This document shows positions 26,852-36,669 of a stretch of 64,000 nucleotides of DNA, piece after piece; positions within the stretch are counted from its first letter, which is position 1; the number at the start of each line of letters is the position of its first letter. Both the position numbers and the translations under genes were made by a program. A model generated the notes under the pieces. The model saw only the letters and a program-made list of their open reading frames with translations, ran no database searches and was not told the DNA's origin. The DNA is from Fodinibius salinus (GTDB lineage Bacteria; Bacteroidota; Rhodothermia; Balneolales; Balneolaceae): the NCBI RefSeq assembly GCF_008124865.1, contig NZ_VNHY01000001.1:248001-312000 (forward strand). Direction: 5' to 3'.

Positions 26852-28035
26852 GCTTCGGCTGTTGACATCATGCGATTTACAACCACTTCTATTTTGTCGA
26901 GGAAGTAATCGATTTCTTCAGCTGTATTATCTTTGCCAAGGCTTATGCGGATACTTGAGTTGGCAGTCTTTTCATCGAGACCGATACCGTCCAATACGTG
27001 TGATGGTTCCATAGCACCGGAGGTACAGGCCGATCCGTTAGATACGCAAATACCTTCTACATCCAAGTTTAGGAGCAGCATTTCACCATCCAGTCCTTCT
27101 CCGGCTGGGTCAATAAAAGAAATATTAATGATGTGTGGTACGCGCTGTTCCGAATCTCCGTTAATCTGACAGCGATCGCCAAACTTTTCTTCCAGTCCAT
27201 TGACCAGTCGACTTCTCAGTTTCTCAAACTTCTTCCGATGGTCATCCATCTGATCTACAACAAGTTCCATTGCTTTTGCTAGGCCAATAATGCCGGGCAC
27301 GTTCAGTGTTCCTCCGCGCCGACGTCGTTCTTGGGAGCCGCCATGCATCCAGGGTAACCAGGGCGTACCATGACGCATGTAAAGTACCCCTATACCTTTG
27401 GGGCCGTATATTTTGTGTCCACTGATACTCAAAAAGTCAATACCCAGTTCATCCACATCAACCGGAATCTTGCCAACACTTTGCACAGTATCAGAATGAA
27501 AGGGGACTTTATATTCAGTACAAATTTCTCCAATTTCTTTGATTGGGTTAATGGTTCCGATTTCATTATTAACGTGCATCAGTGAAACGAGGGCCGTATC
27601 AGCGTTGATAGCTTCTTTGACCTGTTCGGGCTTGATAATGCCGTCAGAATCTGCCTCTATATAGCGAGGACGAACACCGTTACGTTTAACAGCTTCTGCA
27701 GTATGCAAAACAGCGTGATGTTCCAGTGGAGAGGTGATGATATCACTCTTGCCCGTAGCGTTAACTGCTCCCTTGATGGCGGTATTATCACTTTCTGTTC
27801 CGCCGCTGGTAAAAATAATTTCTGCGGGTGCGGCCCCAATAATTTCGGCAATAGTTTCGCGTGCTTCTTCTACGGCTACTTTAGCATTATTACCGGATTG
27901 ATGTGGAGAGTTTGCATTGCCATAATGTTCGGTAAAGTAAGGCGTCATTGCTTCAAGTACACGCTCATCTACTGGAGTAGTAGCAGCATGGTCGAAATAT
28001 ACGGTGTCCATAGCTCCTTTTTGATTGGAATTCAA
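26848..28035 (-). CDS. Cysteine desulfurase (NifS/IscS type)
   Basis: PLP enzyme that takes sulfur from cysteine for Fe-S clusters and thiolated tRNA. The 395 residues begin with VYFDHAATTPVDERVLEAM. The PLP lysine is K208 in SGHKIYGPKG, and the persulfide cysteine is C337 in NGSACTSGAMEPSHVL, the loop type of NifS/IscS group I. ERRRRGGTLNVPGIIGLAKA lies between them. The ATG is at 28035, 162 bases from the divergent outer-membrane gene. Downstream are LOG and DUF1499 genes rather than iscU, so its partner scaffold is not evident here. It may serve tRNA thiolation instead. Confidence 0.94.
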   Translation of the reverse strand: MNSNQKGAMDTVYFDHAATTPVDERVLEAMTPYFTEHYGNANSPHQSGNNAKVAVEEARETIAEIIGAAPAEIIFTSGGTESDNTAIKGAVNATGKSDIITSPLEHHAVLHTAEAVKRNGVRPRYIEADSDGIIKPEQVKEAINADTALVSLMHVNNEIGTINPIKEIGEICTEYKVPFHSDTVQSVGKIPVDVDELGIDFLSISGHKIYGPKGIGVLYMRHGTPWLPWMHGGSQERRRRGGTLNVPGIIGLAKAMELVVDQMDDHRKKFEKLRSRLVNGLEEKFGDRCQINGDSEQRVPHIINISFIDPAGEGLDGEMLLLNLDVEGICVSNGSACTSGAMEPSHVLDGIGLDEKTANSSIRISLGKDNTAEEIDYFLDKIEVVVNRMMSTAEA

Positions 28036-28197
28036 TGCGTAAAATATACTGAAAAGGATAAAGAAAAAACAGTTAGCTCTACTGGTTGTTGAATTGATTT
28101 AGGTTGTTATACTTTAGTTATTGTTTTTTGCAAGAATCGTTTTTCAAACTATATTCTGTGTTTTAATAATTATCTCATTAGCAGCTTTATTGGAGTA

Positions 28198-29667
28198 ATG
28201 AATTTATTGTACCAGTCAGGAAAGTCGCTAGCTCTTCTTTTTTCTTTTATTGTATTTTTATTTCCAACTGAAATAGTTGCGCAAGATTCAACCTCTCATG
28301 CTACCCTGCAGGGCTGGGAACAGCGTACCTTAAATTTTATGCTCGATCGCAGTCATAATTTTGGAGGCACTAATTTTAACCGCGGACTATTTCGATATAA
28401 TATTAATTTAATGAGTCCTGAGCATGAAATTGACCTGCTGACTTATCGATATACACTTATTGACGATTATAAATGGATGGCGACAGATCAGGGATATCGT
28501 TCAACTTTTGGGAGCCTGAATGCAACTAATTTTGCAGTAGAGAACAAGGTTAAAACTACTTATCACATTAATGATAAAAATACTTTACTTATAAGCGGTA
28601 CTCATGAAGAAAATTTAAGAGCCAGTCGTTTTTTGTTTCGACTGGGATACGAGCATCAGCTTGCAACCAACCACTATGTTGGTATAGAGCCAACACTCAG
28701 TAATGACAAAAGTGACTTGGACCTTACAGCCTATTACCGGTACGGAAATCCAGGAAAAGGGATGATTTATGTGGGGATTACCAAATTGGATTTGGCGGCC
28801 AATATAGTGCAGGGATTGGCTGATGACAGTGAAAACAAATATAACAAGACCTATGATGAGACTTTCCAGTATAAGACGAGTCCCGGTTTAATAAATGTAC
28901 GGCTTGAAAGTCCACAGTGGCATAATTTTAGAGCGGAACTGCGAGCCGGTTATCAAACCTATTCACGTAAAAGAGTCAATCCTTCGGCAGACACATTAGA
29001 TTATTTTGATGAAGAATGGGCTCACTTTGTAGGTGCATTATTGGAGTACAACCATCCTCTGGGAGTAGTAGGGGTGACATATCAACGACGATTTTCAAAG
29101 TTGAGGAGACAGCCGGCACCAAACTCGGATTTTACAAATGATTTTACCAATAGACAATTTTCTGACAGTGGCGGTTTTTTTATAACTGGCACCGTTGATA
29201 AGTTACACTTAGAGCATTGGATGTGGCTGGAACGAAATGTTGATCGATTAAAAGGCGCCAATGTCCCGCAAAATTTGGGTCCGAACTATTCGCCAAATAA
29301 TGGACGGTCATTTAACTTTGTTGAACATCGGTTAAAAATTAAAAGCGAACTTTCATACGGCTCTCGTATAAAAGGGTTACAGGCTGGACTTGCCTATCAC
29401 GCTGATTACCGTCATCCCCAAGGTGAAAAAGGTCCTAATCGTGGAGTACGGAATTTTGATTATCGGTCGGTTTATCCTACAGTAAGAGATCGCAGTGATC
29501 GACTAACCTTTACTATAGGGTATCGTTTAAACAAAAATTTTTTATTTGAAGGGGGACTCTCATATGACATGGACAAAGATCGTCAATCAGGTATTGGCGT
29601 CCCTCGTGTAACCGGAGAGCAAACGTGGTTTGACGGTGGTTTTGGACGTTTGTCACTACAGTGGTAA
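28198..29667 (+). CDS. Predicted outer-membrane beta-barrel protein of unknown function
   Basis: I do not recognise a named family. The 489-residue product starts with a signal peptide (residues 1-28, SFIVFLFPTEIVAQ) and then shows alternating polar/aromatic strands throughout (for example TTYHINDKNTLLISGTHEE, NFRAELRAGYQTYSRK, KGLQAGLAYHADYRH, RLTFTIGYRLNKNFLFEGGLSYDM). It ends in an aromatic residue (GRLSLQW), as outer-membrane barrels do. It may have about 20 strands. It lies upstream of pgk by 31 bases, but the functional link is unclear. Confidence 0.78.
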   Translation: MNLLYQSGKSLALLFSFIVFLFPTEIVAQDSTSHATLQGWEQRTLNFMLDRSHNFGGTNFNRGLFRYNINLMSPEHEIDLLTYRYTLIDDYKWMATDQGYRSTFGSLNATNFAVENKVKTTYHINDKNTLLISGTHEENLRASRFLFRLGYEHQLATNHYVGIEPTLSNDKSDLDLTAYYRYGNPGKGMIYVGITKLDLAANIVQGLADDSENKYNKTYDETFQYKTSPGLINVRLESPQWHNFRAELRAGYQTYSRKRVNPSADTLDYFDEEWAHFVGALLEYNHPLGVVGVTYQRRFSKLRRQPAPNSDFTNDFTNRQFSDSGGFFITGTVDKLHLEHWMWLERNVDRLKGANVPQNLGPNYSPNNGRSFNFVEHRLKIKSELSYGSRIKGLQAGLAYHADYRHPQGEKGPNRGVRNFDYRSVYPTVRDRSDRLTFTIGYRLNKNFLFEGGLSYDMDKDRQSGIGVPRVTGEQTWFDGGFGRLSLQW

Positions 29668-29698
29668 ATAATTTTTTAAACTAGATGAGAAGATATTT

Positions 29699-30892
29699 AT
29701 GGATAAAATGACACTAAATGATGTAGATGTTGAAGGCAAGAATGTACTAATGCGCGTAGATTTTAATGTGCCTATTGAGAACAGGAAAATTGAAGATGAT
29801 AATCGCATCAAACAGGCATTGCCGTCGATTAATCATGTCATTGAACAGGGCGGTAAATTGATTCTTATGAGCCACCTAGGCCGTCCCGGTGGAGAAGTAG
29901 ATAAAACGCTGAGTCTAAAACCGGTAGCTGAACACTTGCGAACGCTAGTTGATGCTACCGTATATTTTGCGGAAGATTGTATAGGGGAAGAGGCTTCATC
30001 AGTGATCGATCAGGCCGAAGCGGGAGAGATTGTATTGCTCGAAAATGTGCGCTTTCATCCGGGGGAAAAGGGGAATGATGAATCCTTTTGCAAAAAATTA
30101 TCTGATCACGCCGAGCTGTTTTGTAATGATGCTTTCGGAAGCAGCCACCGCGCGCATGCATCTGTTGCAGGGGTTACACGTTATTTACAGCCGGCAGTTT
30201 CAGGATTTTTGCTTGAGAAAGAGATTAGATACTTGAGCGGATCCGTCAATAATCCCGACCGCCCGTTTGTAGCTATTTTAGGCGGTGCCAAAGTATCTGA
30301 TAAAATTGATGTGATTGAGAACCTACTTGAGAAAGTGGATACCATCATTGTCGGGGGCGGTATGACCTATACATTTTATAAGGCCAAAGAATTACCCGTT
30401 GGTGATTCGCTGGTTGAAGAAGAAAAAGTTGGTTTGGCAAGCGAATTAATGGAAAAGGCTGATGAGAAAAATGTGACCTTTGTATTACCCATGGATTCGG
30501 TAATTGCTAAAGAATTTAAGAATGAAGCCGAACACAAAGTCGTCGAAGAAGATGGTATTGAGGATGATTGGATGGCGGTAGATATTGGCCCACAGTCATC
30601 CATAGCATTTGGTAATATCATCAAAAATGCACAAACGGTTGCTTGGAATGGCCCCATGGGTGTTTTTGAAATGCCTAATTTTGCTGATGGCACAAATGCC
30701 GTTGCACAGGCGCTGGCCGAGGCCACAGAAATGGGAGCTACTACAATTATCGGCGGCGGTGATTCGGCATCAGCTATCAAACAAGCGGGGCTGGAAGACG
30801 CCGTTTCGCACGTTTCCACCGGTGGTGGTGCTAGCCTTATGTTCCTGGAAGGCAAAGAATTGCCAGGTGTTGTTGCGCTTACGGACAAGTAA
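29699..30892 (+). CDS. pgk: Phosphoglycerate kinase
   Basis: Interconverts 1,3-bisphosphoglycerate + ADP and 3-phosphoglycerate + ATP in glycolysis and gluconeogenesis. The 397 residues have the substrate motifs VLMRVDFNVPIENRKIEDDNRI and MSHLGRPGG, LENVRFHPGEKGND, the hinge ILGGAKVSDKIDVI, VAWNGPMGVFEMPNF and the nucleotide loop GGGDSASAI with the C-terminal VSTGGGASLMFLEGK. All is as expected. It is followed by a palindromic element and a strong terminator. Confidence 0.98.
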   Translation: MDKMTLNDVDVEGKNVLMRVDFNVPIENRKIEDDNRIKQALPSINHVIEQGGKLILMSHLGRPGGEVDKTLSLKPVAEHLRTLVDATVYFAEDCIGEEASSVIDQAEAGEIVLLENVRFHPGEKGNDESFCKKLSDHAELFCNDAFGSSHRAHASVAGVTRYLQPAVSGFLLEKEIRYLSGSVNNPDRPFVAILGGAKVSDKIDVIENLLEKVDTIIVGGGMTYTFYKAKELPVGDSLVEEEKVGLASELMEKADEKNVTFVLPMDSVIAKEFKNEAEHKVVEEDGIEDDWMAVDIGPQSSIAFGNIIKNAQTVAWNGPMGVFEMPNFADGTNAVAQALAEATEMGATTIIGGGDSASAIKQAGLEDAVSHVSTGGGASLMFLEGKELPGVVALTDK

Positions 30893-30912
30893 AAACTTAG
30901 AAAAATTACCGT

Positions 30913-30970
30913 GCCATCCTGACCTGTGCTACGAAGCTTTAGCGCAGTAGTACTTGTTACAGGATCTGGC
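30913..30970 (+). repeat. Palindromic intergenic element after pgk
   Basis: GCCATCCTG (30913-30921) and CAGGATctGGC (30960-30970) form outer arms. Inside, CTGTGCTA (30924-30931) pairs with TAGCGCAG (30940-30947) in an 8-base stem. The ends resemble the ATCCTGA...AGGATCT palindromes scattered through many bacterial genomes, so this may be one copy of a dispersed repeat. Only one clear copy is in this window. Confidence 0.45.
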
Positions 30971-30980
30971 TTTTAATGTT

Positions 30981-31010
30981 AAGGGCGGGATGATTTCCCG
31001 TCCTTTTTTT
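30981..31010 (+). terminator. Rho-independent terminator of pgk
   Basis: AAGGGCGGGA (30981-30990) pairs with TCCCGTCCTT, with one G-T wobble, over a 5-base loop, followed by a run of seven T. A textbook intrinsic terminator. Confidence 0.85.
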
Positions 31011-31058
31011 ATTTATACTACTTTATCAGGTTTAAGAACTTAAATAGAGAGGACCATC

Positions 31059-32753
31059 ATGTCGAATCCTAAAAATCAAGTGCTCACCGATGATTATAAA
31101 AACAGCCAAAATTTTTATAAGAGCGATCTTATTTTACGAAATTATGTCAATCGGCATCTCTCTGAGCAAGCGCAGAAATTTCTAACTGACAAATTGGATC
31201 GGCTAGGAAAAATTGCGGCTACTGAAATGGATGAGCTCTCACAGAAAGCCGATAAAAATTCGCCGGTTCTCAAAAAACGTGACAAATTCGGCAACGAGAT
31301 TGATAAAGTTCAGTTTAACCCGGCTTACTGGAAGCTGATGGATATTGCCGCCGAATCAGAGATGTTTTTCTTGAAATATCATCCTGAAAACAGTTCGGAT
31401 GTTGAGGGAGATCGTCATAAGACGGGATTTGCACTCGGACAGTTGTATGCAATGAGCGAGTTAGGGCAATATTGCCCGCATTGTATGACTGATGGTGCTG
31501 CGTATCTGATTGAAAAGTTTGGTAGCAAAGATCAAAAAAAGCGGCTGCTACCGCGACTGGGAGCCAAAAGAGGAGAAGAGTTATTTTCGGGCGCGATGTT
31601 TTTGACCGAAAAGTCCGGCGGATCGGATGTGGGAGCAAATCTTTGCACAGCTGAACAAATTGAAGGCAAAAAATATAAACTCAATGGAGAAAAATGGTTT
31701 TGCAGTAATGTCAATGCTGATGTGATGATGGTGCTGGCACGTACGGGACCGATTGGTGAGGGTACGCGCGGATTGTCACTGTTTCTTGTTGAAAAACAGT
31801 TGTCTGAGGGAGGGCGAAATCCCATGGAAATTATCCGGCTAAAAGAGAAGCTGGGCGTGCGCTCTATGGCTACGGGAGAAGTTAATCTGCATGATACTAT
31901 TGGCCAGCGGCTGGGTGATGAAGGAGAGGGGTTTAAGGTAATGGTGCAGATGATCAATATATCCCGCAATTATAATTCAGTGGCGGCATTGGCTGGCAAT
32001 CGCCGTGCTATTATTGAATCCTGGCAATATTTGAACCACCGTAAAACATTTGGCAAAGTAGCAGTAGAACATGCACTCATTAGAGAAAAGTTTTTTGAAT
32101 TGGGATCTAAATATCTTGCCAACTTTCTGTTGGTCTGGCGTGGTCTGCGGGCCATGGATGCGGCCGAAAGAGGAGACGATACCGAACAGCAGCTGCTCCG
32201 TATTATTACCCCCATGGCCAAGTGGTGGTCAGCCCAGCAGTCGGTGTACGGGGTGCGTGAGTGTATGGAGCTGATGGGTGGAAACGGTTACATCGAAGAT
32301 TTTGTGATGCCCAAACTGCTGCGCGATGTAAATGTGTTACCTATCTGGGAAGGTTCAGGCAATATTATTGTGCTGGATATACTTCGTGCCGCGCAAAAGA
32401 CTGAGGGCCTTTCGATTATGTTTGCGATGATCCAAGAAGCTGCTCATCAGTCGGAGAAATATGATCAGCTAATCACGGGTAAATTAGCTGAAGCAAAATC
32501 TATTTGGAAATCCATCTTAAAAATGGATAACCGTGACAAAATGGAAGCTACTGCTAAGCCATTATTTAAGCAGATAATTATCCTTTTACAGATGGCACTG
32601 TTAATTCGGGAAAAAAATGCCGCTGATTCCAGGCGTTTTGATATAGCACTCCGCTATTTTGCCAAGCAGTTCAAATCATCTTTAACCAAACATCAGCCGT
32701 TAGATCGTGAACAAGTAGAAGACCTCTTGGCTGGATGTATTAGCCGGCACTAG
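31059..32753 (+). CDS. AidB-like acyl-CoA dehydrogenase family protein
   Basis: FAD-dependent dehydrogenase fold, 564 residues, longer than the usual 380-400. The N-terminal 150-residue extension (SQNFYKSDLILRNYVNR..., FNPAYWKLMDIAAE), FLTEKSGGSDVGAN, the flavin segment EKWFCSNVNADVMMV, MGGNGYIEDFVMPKLLRDV, and IWEGSGNIIVLDILRA fit the AidB branch, where WEGSGN replaces the YEGT of standard enzymes. AidB of E. coli binds DNA and protects from alkylation. Here either a true acyl-CoA substrate or an AidB-like role is possible. The stop overlaps the convergent DUF2207 gene by 14 bases. Confidence 0.88.
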   Translation: MSNPKNQVLTDDYKNSQNFYKSDLILRNYVNRHLSEQAQKFLTDKLDRLGKIAATEMDELSQKADKNSPVLKKRDKFGNEIDKVQFNPAYWKLMDIAAESEMFFLKYHPENSSDVEGDRHKTGFALGQLYAMSELGQYCPHCMTDGAAYLIEKFGSKDQKKRLLPRLGAKRGEELFSGAMFLTEKSGGSDVGANLCTAEQIEGKKYKLNGEKWFCSNVNADVMMVLARTGPIGEGTRGLSLFLVEKQLSEGGRNPMEIIRLKEKLGVRSMATGEVNLHDTIGQRLGDEGEGFKVMVQMINISRNYNSVAALAGNRRAIIESWQYLNHRKTFGKVAVEHALIREKFFELGSKYLANFLLVWRGLRAMDAAERGDDTEQQLLRIITPMAKWWSAQQSVYGVRECMELMGGNGYIEDFVMPKLLRDVNVLPIWEGSGNIIVLDILRAAQKTEGLSIMFAMIQEAAHQSEKYDQLITGKLAEAKSIWKSILKMDNRDKMEATAKPLFKQIIILLQMALLIREKNAADSRRFDIALRYFAKQFKSSLTKHQPLDREQVEDLLAGCISRH

Positions 32754-34494
32754 CGGCTGCACCGCCGCCTGCTGTGCTGGCCGAGGCTCCGGCGACTCCT
32801 CCGGCAACACTTCCGAATGAAGCAGTTCCCGTAGCACTTAAGGTAGAAAAAGAGCTGGCAACAGCTGCAGGTGAATTGGTTTGGTTACTAAAGGAAATCC
32901 ATATAAAAGCAGGTATTTCGCCATCGGGATTGGTAACGATATGTTCTATGTGTTCTTCTTCAAGACCAAAGGCTACACCATAGATAAAATGTCGCCCCAG
33001 CTTGTCGGATGAGAGTGAGTAATTACGAGCATTTTCTAATCCCTTTTTATAATTATGCCATTGGTGGTAAGTTTCTTCTCCCTCTGGAGTACGGCGAATC
33101 ATGCCGAATGACAGGATAAAAGCAATGACGCAGGTAATGACACTTATCAACCCAAGTGGTCCCGCAAAAATAACGGAGGCAATAGCCGGACCCAGCAGGA
33201 TGAACTGCAGAGCGATATTCCAATATACACCGGTATAACTTTGGGTGTCTATCCAGCCTTTGTCGTAACAGTAATCTTTAAAATTGTTCTTCCAGGATGT
33301 ATACCATTTCGATAGGTCTGAAGATCCGCCGTCAAACAGTTTGTCCAATTTTTGATCTCCGTCAGCTATTCGCTGTTCAATAAATTTAAGCAGCTGTCGT
33401 TCCCATATTTTAAGCTCATCTTTTTCCGGCTGATCGGTACGTTCAATAGAAAAGGTGGGATTATTATCTGACGAAGATCCCTCTTCGGGAGTTTGTTCCT
33501 GAATGGTGAAATAGCCCCGGCGCGCCAGATCCAGAACAGTACTCATTAGCAAATTGGCGGTGATGCTTCGATTTTGAAGCAGCCATCCCACAGCGGCCGG
33601 TGGTGTATTATCTGGTGCCATAATCGTCTCTTGGGATGAAAATCGTGATGTAGAATGTGGTTTGCCGTATTTATGATACAGGAAGTATAGGATGCCAATA
33701 CTAAGCAGAGCAATAAAATAGTTAAGTGTTCCCCATAGGTCTGCAAGATAGGCCTCCCGTTTTTTCTCTTCTGCCAGTTGTTGTTGATAGTCTTGCTCTT
33801 CCTTTTCTGCTTGTGCAAGCGAAAAGTTGGTGTCGTTAACTGAAATTTTCGATAGGTCGAAGACAACAGTGGGAAATACAGTCCGTACTTTGGCAAAAGT
33901 ATCCTCATCAATATTAGTAACATTAACAGAAAACCTGCCGTCAGCTTGCTTTATATTTATATTTTGACCAAATCCACGTGACCATGCATATAAGGAATCC
34001 GGAGCTACCGTTTGGGGAAGAGAAATAGCAATATCCAGCTGATTTGTTGATTTATCACGGTCGTTGGATAGGTAATTCCAGAAAAATTGCGACCAGTTGG
34101 GGCCAATCGTTATTGCCCCTTTTAGGGTGTAGGATATTGTGAAGGTGCGTTTTTCATCTTTGGCATCATAGTACCATTTGAACCGAATGTGATCTTCGTT
34201 TCGAGCTACGTTGAATGTACCGTTTTCCTCTGTATTTAGATTGATATAGGAAGTGTCACCTTCCGAAATTTGGATATTAGTAATAGCGGTATAGCCTCGT
34301 CTGGGTAGTTTATATTCAGCCCACGAAAATTCCCCGTCAAAGGTATACGTTAAATGTTCGGTGACATGCACATGGCCATTTTCATCAATAGTGACTTCAA
34401 CTTGTATTTTGGGGATTTCGTATGATTTGGCGGATGATTGTGTAAAGCCAACGATGAGTAGTATAATACTTAACACAAAAGATTTGAACCGCAT
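32740..34494 (-). CDS. DUF2207 membrane protein
   Basis: A 584-residue membrane protein of the uncharacterised DUF2207 family. It has a signal peptide (1-22), an extracytoplasmic beta domain (about 25-225: VTIDENGHVHVTEHLTYTFDGEFSWAEY is the family hallmark), a charged coiled segment, a membrane helix (about 258-275), a cytosolic winged-helix-like part (AAVGWLLQNRSITANLLMSTVLDLARRGYFTI), and two more helices near 430-470. The C-terminal tail is almost only Gly, Ala and Ser, as is usual for this family. Function is unknown. It converges on and overlaps the acyl-CoA dehydrogenase gene by 14 bases. Confidence 0.88.
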   Translation of the reverse strand: MRFKSFVLSIILLIVGFTQSSAKSYEIPKIQVEVTIDENGHVHVTEHLTYTFDGEFSWAEYKLPRRGYTAITNIQISEGDTSYINLNTEENGTFNVARNEDHIRFKWYYDAKDEKRTFTISYTLKGAITIGPNWSQFFWNYLSNDRDKSTNQLDIAISLPQTVAPDSLYAWSRGFGQNINIKQADGRFSVNVTNIDEDTFAKVRTVFPTVVFDLSKISVNDTNFSLAQAEKEEQDYQQQLAEEKKREAYLADLWGTLNYFIALLSIGILYFLYHKYGKPHSTSRFSSQETIMAPDNTPPAAVGWLLQNRSITANLLMSTVLDLARRGYFTIQEQTPEEGSSSDNNPTFSIERTDQPEKDELKIWERQLLKFIEQRIADGDQKLDKLFDGGSSDLSKWYTSWKNNFKDYCYDKGWIDTQSYTGVYWNIALQFILLGPAIASVIFAGPLGLISVITCVIAFILSFGMIRRTPEGEETYHQWHNYKKGLENARNYSLSSDKLGRHFIYGVAFGLEEEHIEHIVTNPDGEIPAFIWISFSNQTNSPAAVASSFSTLSATGTASFGSVAGGVAGASASTAGGGAAASAG

Positions 34495-34661
34495 AGCTGA
34501 GAGATTATATGTTCAGGATTAACTACTTTCTACGAGTGATTACTGCGAAAGTTAAGGCATCGGAATTTTAAATGATAATACCTATATTTTTTTTACCTAT
34601 TTATATAGGTAATGGGCTAATCTAAAAATTTTTCTGTAAGGATTTCCTCCAAAATATATCT

Positions 34662-34669
34662 TACCTTTA
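34662..34669 (+). promoter_or_regulatory. -7-like box of ssb
   Basis: TACCTTTA, one base from TAnnTTTG, about 33 bases before the ssb ATG. No clear -33 element. Confidence 0.35.
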
Positions 34670-34702
34670 GAATGAAACGATAAAATAAATAAGGAAAACA
34701 TT

Positions 34703-35146
34703 ATGAGTTCATTAAACAAAGCGATGATTATTGGTCGATTGGGACAAGATCCGGATGTGCGTTACACGCAATCCAATACGGCCGTAGCGAACATGTCAAT
34801 TGCCACATCTGAGCGATATAAAGATAAACAAGGTGAATGGAAAGAACGCACCGAATGGCACCGCGTAGTAGCGTGGGGACGAACAGCTGAAGTTTGCCAA
34901 GAATATCTCAAGAAAGGGTCGCAGGTGTATATCGAGGGTCCTATCCAAACACGTAAGTGGGAAGACAAAGAAGGTCAAACACGCTATACCACTGAAATTA
35001 AAGCTCTAACGATGACTATGCTTGACAGCAAAGGCGACGGAGGCGGAGAAGCTAATGTGCCTAATAAGCCTGAAAGTTCTCAGCCGGTTTCGAGCAGTGC
35101 AGATCTAGATGATATTGACGATATGGATGATGATCTTCCGTTCTAA
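34703..35146 (+). CDS. ssb: Single-stranded DNA-binding protein
   Basis: Binds single-stranded DNA in replication and repair. The OB fold covers residues 1-110 ([55 protein letters not shown]), followed by a short flexible linker and the acidic tip DDMDDDLPF, which recruits partner proteins. The 147-residue length is typical. It is a single-gene unit with its own hairpin terminator. Confidence 0.97.
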   Translation: MSSLNKAMIIGRLGQDPDVRYTQSNTAVANMSIATSERYKDKQGEWKERTEWHRVVAWGRTAEVCQEYLKKGSQVYIEGPIQTRKWEDKEGQTRYTTEIKALTMTMLDSKGDGGGEANVPNKPESSQPVSSSADLDDIDDMDDDLPF

Positions 35147-35164
35147 TCTGCATATGAGATATCT

Positions 35165-35200
35165 AAAGCGGTAAGGTTTTGGCTTTACCGCTTTATATAT
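35165..35200 (+). terminator. Rho-independent terminator of ssb
   Basis: AAAGCGGTAA (35165-35174) pairs perfectly with TTACCGCTTT (35185-35194) over a 10-base loop, followed by TATATATT. It could also act on the minus strand, but no minus-strand gene ends here. Confidence 0.75.
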
Positions 35201-35259
35201 TCTATCATCATATCCAATAAGTGTATAGTTTTAAGAAAAACTAGTTTAATATTACCTCA

Positions 35260-36645
35260 TTGGACGATCCAGGCTGTTTATTTCTTTTAGTTGATTTATT
35301 GTTCCAAAAGGAAATTGTTCTCTTGGCTATTTCTTCGTTTAGTACTATTGTGTTTGCTGTATTAACAGCTTGTATGGTTTTGGGAATTTCGTTCTCTGCT
35401 CTTTTTTCCAGCTCAGAGATCGCATTTCTAACTCTTATTAATCACAATGAACTTTTGTCCGAAGGGAACTCAGCCCAAACATCACACCGCCTTTTGGAAC
35501 GGATGCTCAAGTATCCCAATCGACTGTTAGCTACTTTACAGATTGGGAATACAACAGCAAATATATTTTCTGCTATTCTTGCTGCAGTACTTACCGGTGA
35601 ATTAATTGCCGTGTTTGCGTTGCCTGCTATTCCTGTATATATCATCGAAGTTTTGGTGGTTGTTCTTGTGCTTCTTGTTTTAAGTGAGATTACGCCCAAA
35701 TTAAGCGCCATAGAAAATCCGCTGACTACTGCTCAGCGGAACAGTCTTTTTATTTATCCCTTCTTTGTGATATGTAAACCTCTGGCAATGATTCTTACTA
35801 CTAGTAGGCTAAACCTGGAGGATCGACTGTCAACAACGGACAGTGAAATGACGACCGAAGAGCTGATAACTATGGCAGAGGTAAGCGAATCAGCAGAGCC
35901 AATCAAAAATGAGGAGCGCGAAATTATTGAGAATGTAATTGAATTTGGTAGTACTATTGCCCGCGAAATTATGACCTCCAGGGTTGATATTGCTGCTATT
36001 CCAACCGGTAGTTCGTTAGATGAAGTATTAGAATTGATTCGTGGCGAAGGACTTTCGCGGATGCCTATTTACGAGGATAATCTCGACAATATATTGGGGG
36101 TTATCCATTCAAAGGATGTGCTGCCGTATATTAATTCTGATATTGAGCGTACTACTATCAACTGGCGAAATATTGCCCGGAAGGCATTGTTTGTACCCGC
36201 TACTAAAAAGCTTGATGATCTGCTTCGCGACTTCCAGCAGGAGCGAACACATATTGCCATTGTTGTGGATGAATATGGAGGCACGGAAGGGCTCGTCACG
36301 CTTGACGATATTCTCGAAGAGATTGTAGGTGATATTTCGGATGAATATGATGAAGGCGATGATAAGCTTTATACGCGTTTTAAAAGTGGAGTCTATATTT
36401 TTGAAGCAGCCATCGATCTTGATGATATGGAAGAGGTGTTGGATTGTTCGTTAACCTCTGAAGATGATGAATATGAAACTTTGGGCGGACTTTTATATCA
36501 TCTTACCGAACGATTGCCTAATGTGGGAGAACGTATTAATTATCAGAATTTAGAGTGCACCATCCATTCAGTAGAAAATAATCGCGTCAAAAAAGTTCGG
36601 GTTAAGGTACAAGATCGTCCCGAACGATCACCAGAAAAAGATTAA
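35260..36645 (+). CDS. CorC/HlyC-type CBS transporter, GldE-like
   Basis: A 461-residue inner-membrane protein with an N-terminal DUF21/CNNM membrane domain (three to four helices, residues about 20-185), two CBS domains (about 215-340: IMTSRVDIAAIPTGSSLDEV, VVDEYGGTEGLVTLDDILEEIVGDI), and a C-terminal CorC_HlyC domain. Relatives are linked to Mg2+ or Co2+ efflux; in Bacteroidota a close relative, GldE, is linked to gliding. The start is TTG: the reading MDDPGCLFLLVDLLF matches the GldE-like N-terminus, and the next Met is 38 residues in, past the first hydrophobic stretch. It precedes murB by 24 bases. Confidence 0.9.
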   Translation: MDDPGCLFLLVDLLFQKEIVLLAISSFSTIVFAVLTACMVLGISFSALFSSSEIAFLTLINHNELLSEGNSAQTSHRLLERMLKYPNRLLATLQIGNTTANIFSAILAAVLTGELIAVFALPAIPVYIIEVLVVVLVLLVLSEITPKLSAIENPLTTAQRNSLFIYPFFVICKPLAMILTTSRLNLEDRLSTTDSEMTTEELITMAEVSESAEPIKNEEREIIENVIEFGSTIAREIMTSRVDIAAIPTGSSLDEVLELIRGEGLSRMPIYEDNLDNILGVIHSKDVLPYINSDIERTTINWRNIARKALFVPATKKLDDLLRDFQQERTHIAIVVDEYGGTEGLVTLDDILEEIVGDISDEYDEGDDKLYTRFKSGVYIFEAAIDLDDMEEVLDCSLTSEDDEYETLGGLLYHLTERLPNVGERINYQNLECTIHSVENNRVKKVRVKVQDRPERSPEKD

Positions 36646-36669
36646 TCTAAGTATAGTACTTAATTTTAA

